From the NCBI GenBank assembly GCA_002305125.1, contig DBQG01000024.1, positions 18,707-24,679 of the forward strand: 5,973 nucleotides of DNA, read 5' to 3'. Source of the stretch: Patescibacteria group bacterium UBA1400 (lineage in GTDB: Bacteria; Patescibacteriota; Microgenomatia; UBA1400). This document shows, piece by piece, positions 1 to 3,577 of the stretch. The position numbers and the translations under genes were made by a program. Position 1 is the stretch's first letter; each line of letters opens with the position of its first letter. The notes below the pieces were generated by a model. The model was not told the origin of the DNA, made no database searches, and worked only from the letters and a program-made list of their open reading frames with translations.

Positions 1-457
1 TGTTTTTTTCATAAACACTTAAAGTAATTAATTTAAGGCCTTTTATCTTTTTTTTAGCTTCTGCTAAAGTTGTCTGAACAAGAGCGCGTCCAACCCCGCT
101 TCCTCTAAACTTTTTAGCCACAAAAATACCCATACTGGCAATATGTTTTGATCTATCCCTTGATCTGGTATTCCTATCTACGCTGCAGGTAGCAACAAGT
201 TTTTCTTCAATAAAACAACAAAGAAAAACTTTATCTCCCAGCTCCATGTTTTTAAACCAATCAGCAAAATAATTAGCCTCATCTTTTCTATTAAGCTGTT
301 TTCCTGATAAAGTAATAAAAGTATCTTCTGCAGATAATTTATTAATATAATGCATATGAGCATCCAAATCCTGCCACTGGGGATAACGAATCACAGCCTG
401 CTTGTCATTTTTAGCGACAAAAGTTTTAATAACTTTACCTGGAATAAAATTTGTCAT
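1..457 (-). CDS. GNAT-family N-acetyltransferase, C-terminus cut off by window edge
   Basis: The frame reads 152 codons from the ATG at 457 to the window edge without a stop. The diagnostic piece is the acetyl-CoA pyrophosphate-binding motif A, R118-G-S-G-V-G123 (R/QxxGxG/A), after a beta strand (SMGIFVAKKF) and followed by a helix (RALVQTTLAEAKK). An upstream strand reading KVFLCCFIEEKLVATCSV fits the strand before it. GNATs of this type are about 170-190 aa, so only some 20-35 residues should be missing. The family transfers an acetyl group from acetyl-CoA to an amine; the substrate cannot be told from sequence. It starts 4 nt after the Nudix stop, so co-transcription is likely. There is no Shine-Dalgarno sequence; instead an extended -10 box ends 6 nt before the ATG, so it may also be made as a leaderless message. 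Family call is firm, substrate unknown. Confidence 0.85.
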   Translation of the reverse strand, partial: MTNFIPGKVIKTFVAKNDKQAVIRYPQWQDLDAHMHYINKLSAEDTFITLSGKQLNRKDEANYFADWFKNMELGDKVFLCCFIEEKLVATCSVDRNTRSRDRSKHIASMGIFVAKKFRGSGVGRALVQTTLAEAKKKIKGLKLITLSVYEKN

Positions 458-461
458 GCCA

Positions 462-896
462 CTATTTTAACAAATTTTTACCTTCAAATGGAGAAAAACC
501 CTGTTTTAAAAGGTTTTTAAGGGGTAAAAATAAGGGTGATGGTAATTTTTGCCAGGAAAACCAGGCCCACTCTTCGCACTTTAAAGGTTCCTTTACCCTG
601 GCTTTACCAGAAGCAAAATCAGCTAAAATAAAAAGAGTAAGATAGTGTTTGTTTTCTTCCACAAAAATATCATTGGTATAAGGACCTTTATTGATGTTTT
701 TAATCTTAATTCCCGCCTCCTCCCATACTTCCCGCTTAGCACAGGAATACAAGCTTTCCCCAAAATCTAAATGACCTCCGGGAAAGTTCCAAGTGAAAGC
801 ACCATGAGATCCTTTTCTTTTTCCCAGTAACACAAATCCGGACCTTCTGACAATAACGCCCACTCCGACCCTGGGATAAATAGTTTGTTTTACCAT
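462..896 (-). CDS. Nudix hydrolase, NUDT15 (MTH2)-like nucleotide diphosphatase
   Basis: A 144-aa protein with a perfect 23-residue Nudix box, G41x5E47x7R55EVWEEAG62I63. Its catalytic Glu residues (E56, E59, E60) coordinate the divalent metal for hydrolysing a nucleoside diphosphate linked to another moiety. The N-terminal PRVGVGVIV, the VLLGKRKGSHG stretch, NFPGGHLDFGES, and the C-terminal CEEWAWFSWQKLPSPLFLPL match the NUDT15 subgroup, whose members hydrolyse (d)NTPs including modified ones. Nucleotide-pool cleaning is therefore the likely role; the actual substrate is inferred. The length is normal for a complete single-domain Nudix protein. The ATG at 896 is the first usable start, because an in-frame TAG lies one codon (CTT) before it. 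There is no Shine-Dalgarno sequence; TGTTATTAT ends 6 nt upstream. The gene ends 4 nt before the GNAT start and is divergent from the plus-strand gene at 988. Confidence 0.9.
   Translation of the reverse strand: MVKQTIYPRVGVGVIVRRSGFVLLGKRKGSHGAFTWNFPGGHLDFGESLYSCAKREVWEEAGIKIKNINKGPYTNDIFVEENKHYLTLFILADFASGKARVKEPLKCEEWAWFSWQKLPSPLFLPLKNLLKQGFSPFEGKNLLK
464..472 (-). promoter_or_regulatory. Extended -10 box abutting the GNAT start codon
   Basis: On the minus strand this reads TGTTAAAAT (extended -10, hexamer TAAAAT at 469-464), ending 6 nt before the ATG at 457. It lies inside the last codons of the Nudix gene and its hexamer runs into the Nudix TAG stop. No convincing -35 hexamer is seen. 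The placement would start transcription at or next to the A of the ATG. In AT-rich DNA a single case could be chance; support comes from the same motif at four other starts in the window. Confidence 0.4.
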
Positions 897-902
897 AAGC
901 TA

Positions 903-911
903 ATAATAACA
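903..911 (-). promoter_or_regulatory. Extended -10 box abutting the Nudix start codon
   Basis: The minus strand reads TGTTATTAT, an extended -10 (TGn + TATTAT), ending exactly 6 nt before the Nudix ATG. Transcription from it would start at or beside the ATG, giving a leaderless message, which fits the absence of a nearby Shine-Dalgarno sequence. A purine run (GGGGAAG) lies about 28 nt from the ATG, too far to serve as ribosome binding site. No -35 match is seen at 16-18 nt. Confidence 0.45.
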
Positions 912-968
912 TAAATTTTATCTTCCCCTATTCTTCTCTATTGCTTTTATATGTAATTTATGTGTATA

Positions 969-977
969 TGTTATAAT
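969..977 (+). promoter_or_regulatory. Extended -10 promoter element of the plus-strand gene
   Basis: TGTTATAAT is a consensus extended -10 (hexamer TATAAT at 972-977), 10 nt before the ATG at 988. Transcription should start near 983-985, leaving a 5' leader of only about 3-5 nt. A short AGGA (980-983) sits 4 nt before the ATG but would lie at or upstream of the predicted transcript start. Either this promoter makes a near-leaderless message, or the AGGA is used from a promoter further upstream. No good -35 is visible. Confidence 0.5.
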
Positions 978-987
978 ATAGGACGTT

Positions 988-1371
988 ATGCCAGAAACAA
1001 GAGAATACCAATATAAAGATTCTTCCTTTAGTGGAGAAATGCGCATCAACATATCTCCAGGCCTTATTACAATTAGCCATGCAAACGGTAATGGCGATGC
1101 TTCAGCTTGTCTAAAAGCCACTCCGCCGGAATTAGAGCTTCTACATTATATCTACCTGCAACATCCTATTGATTTAGAGGGTGAAGAAGAACGGGCATTA
1201 GCTACTGATCTAAGAGAAAGAAACCGGGTAAACGGAACTCCACCAACCTTAGAAGAACTTTTAGGCATTGCTCTGCAAGCAGTGGTAGTTCAGGAAATAG
1301 GATACAGAGGTGTTACTAGCCAATGGGAAAAAATGAATGGTACAGAAAAAATTCCCGGCAGCTTGTTTTAA
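988..1371 (+). CDS. Hypothetical protein of unknown function (127 aa), only plus-strand gene
   Basis: I do not recognise this protein. It reads 127 codons from the ATG at 988 to TAA, with a good extended -10 box just upstream. The N-terminal third looks beta-rich (YQYKDSSFSGEMRINISPGLITISHANG). The rest looks helical and acidic (TPPELELLHYIYLQHP, EGEEERALATDLRERNR, TPPTLEELLGIALQAVVVQ). There is no signal peptide or membrane segment, so it should be cytoplasmic. It has only about four lysines and many Glu, Thr and Gly residues, unlike the lysine-rich neighbours, and its DNA looks less AT-rich; it may have been acquired separately. It stands alone on its strand, divergent from Nudix and convergent with the cupin, whose stop codon overlaps its own. 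That it is a real gene is likely from the promoter and protein-like composition; its role cannot be guessed. Confidence 0.65.
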   Translation: MPETREYQYKDSSFSGEMRINISPGLITISHANGNGDASACLKATPPELELLHYIYLQHPIDLEGEEERALATDLRERNRVNGTPPTLEELLGIALQAVVVQEIGYRGVTSQWEKMNGTEKIPGSLF

Positions 1372-1733
1372 ACTTTTCTTTTTTTCCCAATTTCTTTTGA
1401 TTGCTCTGGAAAAAAAGCTGGGCAATTAACCGTTACATATTCTAATTTTCCTTCAACGGCAAATTTATTTTTCCTTGGTACAAAAACCACGTCTTTTTTA
1501 CTAACTTCAAAAATTTCACTTCCGGCAAAAATCTTTCCCGAACCCCTTAAAACATAAATAACAAAATCACATTCCCTTTCGTAAAGAAAAATGTTTTTTC
1601 CCTGAGGATGCCTGCCATTTACAACCATAACTCCCAGATCCATTTTTTTAGTAGACGTTGGGTATTTATAAATAATTTTAGTTCCAAAACTTATAACTGC
1701 TGCCTGCTTAAAAGTATATTTTTTAGGCTTCAT
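1368..1733 (-). CDS. Small single-domain cupin protein
   Basis: A 121-aa protein with the cupin beta-barrel layout: strand and turn around NGRHPQGKN (39-47), ECDFVIYVLRGSGKIFAG (54-71), EIFEVSKKDVVFVPRKNKFAVEG (73-95), and a final strand LEYVTVNCPAFFPEQ (97-111). The YVLRGSGKI and DVVFVPRKNKF stretches correspond to cupin motifs 1 and 2. H42 is the only histidine; the usual HxH pair of motif 1 and the motif 2 histidine (K90/F91 here) are missing, so it may not bind a metal. It could be a small-molecule binding or structural cupin rather than an enzyme. The ATG at 1733 has an AAAGG Shine-Dalgarno 4 nt upstream and overlaps the stop of the preceding mini-ORF in an ATGA, implying coupled translation. 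Substrate is unknown. Confidence 0.75.
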   Translation of the reverse strand: MKPKKYTFKQAAVISFGTKIIYKYPTSTKKMDLGVMVVNGRHPQGKNIFLYERECDFVIYVLRGSGKIFAGSEIFEVSKKDVVFVPRKNKFAVEGKLEYVTVNCPAFFPEQSKEIGKKRKV

Positions 1734-1851
1734 GCTACCTTTCCCACAGTTTCCTCATGCTTTTCTTCCCAGGCAGGAGCTGTAATTAAAATCATTTTCA
1801 TTTAATCCCGGCTTTATTAAAAACAGTCGTTTTGTCTTTTGTAATTTTCAT
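1730..1851 (-). pseudogene. Two coupled mini-ORFs, probable remnant of a second cupin C-terminus
   Basis: Between the membrane-protein stop and the cupin start are two short frames. The first is ATG 1851 to TGA 1798, 17 codons (MKITKDKTTVFNKAGIK). It overlaps by ATGA the second, ATG 1801 to TGA 1730, 23 codons (MKMILITAPAWEEKHEETVGKVA less its stop), which overlaps the cupin ATG by another ATGA. Read together across one frameshift they resemble the end of a cupin. The strand plus tail MKMILITAPAWEEKHEETVGK aligns without gaps to the intact cupin's LEYVTVNCPAFFPEQSKEIGK (PA-aromatic, then I/V-GK). The N-terminal cupin half is absent. I infer decay after a tandem cupin duplication. Alternatives are translated leader peptides coupling the operon, or chance. 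The resemblance is short and is not proof. Confidence 0.4.
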
Positions 1852-2163
1852 TTATTTAAACTTTCTGTCAGCAACAAAACCGATAACAGTTCCTCCCAAA
1901 ATACCTATACCTACAATCGGTAAAAAAGCTTTGGTAATAATCCCATCAGGAAGGCTCAAAAGTAGTCCCAGCAAAAAACCTTTTTGCCAGTTTTTAAAAG
2001 GCAAATCAATTAAAACAACCAAAAAACCAATGGTAAATCTGTTTATAAAAGCGCCTATTAAAGCCAGATTTTTGTCAACAAGCTCCAAGGGAAGCATTGC
2101 TAGAATATCTAAAAAACCAAAAATAAAACCGGCTGATAAGGAAAATTTAAGCTTTTTTGTCAT
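1852..2163 (-). CDS. Small integral membrane protein of unknown function
   Basis: A 103-aa, strongly hydrophobic protein with three or four likely membrane segments: about 7-27 (SLSAGFIFGFLDILAMLPL), 34-55 (ALIGAFINRFTIGFLVVLIDL), 62-80 (GFLLGLLLSLPDGIITKAF) and 80-98. The last is a glycine zipper, GIGILGGTVIGFVADR. Conserved-looking polar spots inside the membrane (D19, the GAFINRF motif at 38-44, LPDGIITK) suggest a defined family, which I recognise loosely from uncultured bacteria but cannot name. The start is uncertain: ATG 2163 has no Shine-Dalgarno, whereas an in-frame ATG at 2205 overlapping the regulator's stop (TAATG) has AAGGA just ahead, but a TAG interrupts that frame after ten codons. 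It lies 41 nt behind the wHTH gene and abuts the cupin remnant (TAA directly followed by ATG). The whole-length antisense frame is a shadow. Confidence 0.7.
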   Translation of the reverse strand: MTKKLKFSLSAGFIFGFLDILAMLPLELVDKNLALIGAFINRFTIGFLVVLIDLPFKNWQKGFLLGLLLSLPDGIITKAFLPIVGIGILGGTVIGFVADRKFK

Positions 2164-2204
2164 TAATTTTAACTATAAAATAAATTTATCAAAAAACCAA
2201 CCCA

Positions 2205-2447
2205 TTATTCCTTACCATCTTTAACTGACTCATACAAAGCTCCATTTGTTACCCCTCTTTTAATAATAAAACCCTTATCCTGTAAAAATTTTAAATCATA
2301 TCTTAACATCCTGGAAGAAACAGCCATAAACCTGCGTCTTAAAAAATTAAAAGAAACAGTACCGTGATCCTTAATTGTCTGTAAAACTTCATATCTTCTG
2401 GGAGATAAAGTTTGCTCTTTCACTTTTTCCATCTTTTTCTTTTCCAT
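2205..2447 (-). CDS. Winged helix-turn-helix transcriptional regulator, DeoR-type fold
   Basis: An 80-aa protein that is almost entirely one winged-helix DNA-binding domain. Helix 1 is SPRRYEVLQTIKDHG (15-29), followed by VSFNFLRRRFMAVSSRMLRYDLKFLQDKGFI (31-61), where SSRMLRYDLKFL is the recognition helix. The wing is IIKRGVTNGALYE (61-73). The pattern 'R.LRYDL..L...GFI.RG.T.GA.Y' is typical of DeoR-like HTH domains, but the sugar-phosphate effector domain of full DeoR proteins is absent, so it is a stand-alone DNA binder. The start at 2447 is supported by AGGA 5 nt upstream; M6 is an alternative. Upstream, TTTCC blocks spaced 10 bp apart are a candidate operator, suggesting autoregulation. 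It probably belongs to the cluster with the membrane protein and cupin; its targets and signal are unknown. Confidence 0.8.
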   Translation of the reverse strand: MEKKKMEKVKEQTLSPRRYEVLQTIKDHGTVSFNFLRRRFMAVSSRMLRYDLKFLQDKGFIIKRGVTNGALYESVKDGKE

Positions 2448-2480
2448 ATGTTTCCTAATATTTCCATATAATTCCTAATT
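2441..2480 (-). repeat. 20-bp tandem repeat over the wHTH start; TTTCC phased every 10 bp
   Basis: On the plus strand, 2441-2460 (TTTCCATATGTTTCCTAATA) and 2461-2480 (TTTCCATATAATTCCTAATT) match at 17 of 20 positions. Within each unit the block recurs at half the period, so TTTCC, TTTCC, TTTCC and ATTCC begin at 2441, 2451, 2461 and 2471, one per helical turn. The repeat covers the wHTH start codon and its Shine-Dalgarno. Phased direct repeats ahead of a DNA-binding protein's own gene are a common operator layout. That use is inferred; a slipped duplication of the translation-initiation region would look the same. Confidence 0.55.
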
Positions 2481-2521
2481 AAAATAACCTCTCTTTGCTT
2501 ATTTTTTCTCTTACTTTCCCT

Positions 2522-2791
2522 TTAGTTATTTTCCCAATATTCTTCTGCTTCCTGCTCCATTTTATCCAACCTCGTATAATAATCCGGAAATTCATTTAAA
2601 TGGGCCAGGGCAATTTTACCGGTTGTCAAAGGATCGTCATTAGAGACATTGGTATGAGGATCAACCAGTCCATGCTCCAGTTCCACATCCATCCCCCTTC
2701 TGAACTGCTCGACATCAAACTTATCCCATCTAATTCCCAACTGCTCACCTATTTCTTTAGCCGTTTGAAAAGTAAAAGTTTTTTTACTCAT
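2522..2791 (-). CDS. DUF5661-like small conserved protein
   Basis: An 89-aa soluble protein resembling what I recall as the DUF5661 family. Hallmarks are FTFQTAKEIGEQLGI (6-20), FDVEQFRRGMDVELEHG (25-41), DPHTNVSNDDPLTTGKIAL (44-62) and AHLNEFPDYYTRLDKMEQEAEEYW (63-86). The second half is helical with a highly acidic end. The clustered E, D and H residues (VELEHG, PHTNV, AHLNEFPDYY) could bind a metal, but no function is established to my knowledge. Two ATGs lie in tandem at 2794 and 2791. The strong AAGGAGG is only 1 nt from the first and 4 nt from the second, so 2791 is the better start. The gene begins 33 nt after the methyltransferase stop and probably shares its transcript. Family name is from memory, hence moderate certainty; that it is a real gene is nearly certain. 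Confidence 0.8.
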   Translation of the reverse strand: MSKKTFTFQTAKEIGEQLGIRWDKFDVEQFRRGMDVELEHGLVDPHTNVSNDDPLTTGKIALAHLNEFPDYYTRLDKMEQEAEEYWENN

Positions 2792-2795
2792 CATC

Positions 2796-2802
2796 CCTCC
2801 TT
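2796..2802 (-). promoter_or_regulatory. Strong Shine-Dalgarno deciding the DUF5661-like start
   Basis: The minus strand reads AAGGAGG, the best anti-16S match in the window. It is 1 nt from ATG 2794 and 4 nt from ATG 2791, favouring the second. It also shows that this genome uses canonical ribosome binding sites, which makes their absence at the Nudix, GNAT and GH5 starts meaningful. Confidence 0.75.
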
Positions 2803-2824
2803 ATTAAAAATTTTATAAACTTAA

Positions 2825-3463
2825 TTACTTTTTGGCCAAACAGGTTATCCAGTCAATATCAGGTCTGGAATCTGTTTGCCTGCCCAATCTTTTTTCTAAT
2901 TTTAAAATGATAAAACCCGTCTCCTGCAATAAATCTCTTAACTCCTTTTGAGAAAAAAGCTGAAAAAAACGGGAACTGTTAAAAGAGTATTTATCTTTCA
3001 AAAGTTTAAACTTCTCTTTTCCTTTTTTGGCTTTAACGGTTATAAATAAAAGACCATTCTTTTTTAAAACTCTTTTAAATTCCAGCAAAGCCTGCTTAAC
3101 TTCTTTTAAACTTTGAAGGTGATGCAAACAGGCTTGAGCAAAAACACCGTTAAAATAATTGTTTTCAAAAGGCAAACTTAAAAGATTAGCCTTAAAAAAA
3201 CTAATATCGGGGTTTTCTTTTCTAGCTATTCTTAGCAAACCCACCGATAAATCCACCCCCACCACCTGAAAACCTTTGTCTTTAAAAAGTCTGCTGTCTC
3301 TTCCGGCAGCACAACCAACGTCCAAAACCGATCCATTTTGAGGGAGCAGGGAGATAAATTTATAAGTATCAGGTCTTATTTTGTTCTTTATTATCTGGGC
3401 ATAAGCAGAAGCATTATTGTTATACCATTTTATAGTCTCTTCAAATCCTTTTTTATCCTTCAT
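2825..3463 (-). CDS. Class I SAM-dependent methyltransferase (Methyltransf_11/25 type)
   Basis: A complete 212-aa Rossmann-fold methyltransferase. Motif I, VLDVGCAAGRDS (46-57), is the SAM-binding glycine-rich loop. VVGVDLS (67-73) ends strand 2 with the acidic residue that contacts the SAM ribose. NYFNGVFAQACLHHL (102-116) is the motif II region, with Asn at 105 where the family usually has Asp, and RVLKKNGLLFITVK (131-144) is the 'RVLKPGG' segment. The N-terminal IKWYNNNASAYAQ (11-23) and GRDS fit a group of small-molecule methyltransferases distantly like TehB. The substrate cannot be deduced. No signal peptide; cytoplasmic. The ATG at 3463 has only a weak AAGAG upstream, and an extended -10 box ends 8 nt before it. 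It appears to head the cluster that continues with the DUF5661-like gene 33 nt downstream. Confidence 0.9.
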   Translation of the reverse strand: MKDKKGFEETIKWYNNNASAYAQIIKNKIRPDTYKFISLLPQNGSVLDVGCAAGRDSRLFKDKGFQVVGVDLSVGLLRIARKENPDISFFKANLLSLPFENNYFNGVFAQACLHHLQSLKEVKQALLEFKRVLKKNGLLFITVKAKKGKEKFKLLKDKYSFNSSRFFQLFSQKELRDLLQETGFIILKLEKRLGRQTDSRPDIDWITCLAKK

Positions 3464-3471
3464 TAACTCTT

Positions 3472-3501
3472 ATTTTAACAAAAACTATCATTTTAACAAA
3501 A
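3472..3501 (-). promoter_or_regulatory. Tandem extended -10 elements upstream of the methyltransferase
   Basis: The 12-mer ATTTTAACAAAA (plus strand) occurs at 3472-3483 and again at 3490-3501, 18 bp apart. On the minus strand each gives TGTTAAAAT, an extended -10. The TTGTTA of the distal copy sits 16 nt before the proximal hexamer TAAAAT, where a -35 belongs. The proximal box ends 8 nt before the methyltransferase ATG, predicting a leader of one or two nucleotides. The distal box would give a leader of about 20 nt that includes the weak AAGAG. Confidence 0.4.
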
Positions 3502-3504
3502 GCT

Positions 3505-3535
3505 CTTCTTTTTACAAAAATTAACAAAAAAGAAG
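3505..3535 (-). terminator. Possible weak terminator hairpin downstream of GH5
   Basis: CTTCTTTTT (3505-3513) and AAAAAGAAG (3527-3535) are exact inverted repeats, a 9-bp stem with a 13-nt loop. The hairpin lies about 43 nt past the GH5 stop and just before the methyltransferase promoter, where a terminator would be expected. The stem has only two G-C pairs and the following tract (AGCTTTTGTT) is only partly U-rich, so it would be weak. The stretch 3464-3577 holds no gene; besides this hairpin and the tandem -10 boxes I see only A/T tracts. Confidence 0.3.
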
Positions 3536-3577
3536 TTTTAAGGAAAAAGGTGTTAAAAGAAAAAGAGTGTTTTTACT

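Noticed and set aside
918..1121. A 67-codon minus-strand frame overlapping the start of the plus-strand gene
   Set aside because: It covers the plus-strand gene's promoter and first codons, has no ribosome binding site or family resemblance, and the opposite strand has a consensus extended -10 and a longer protein-like frame.
1832..2224. A 130-codon plus-strand frame antisense to the small membrane protein
   Set aside because: Its translation is a Lys/Pro/Ser-rich low-complexity string typical of the complement of a hydrophobic gene. The minus strand gives a coherent membrane protein with the same direction as its neighbours.
3472..3530. Repeated TTAACAAAA units considered as a CRISPR array
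   Set aside because: Only two 12-bp copies and a partial third exist, spacing is 18 and about 30 bp, the spacers are A/T tracts, and no cas gene is present.
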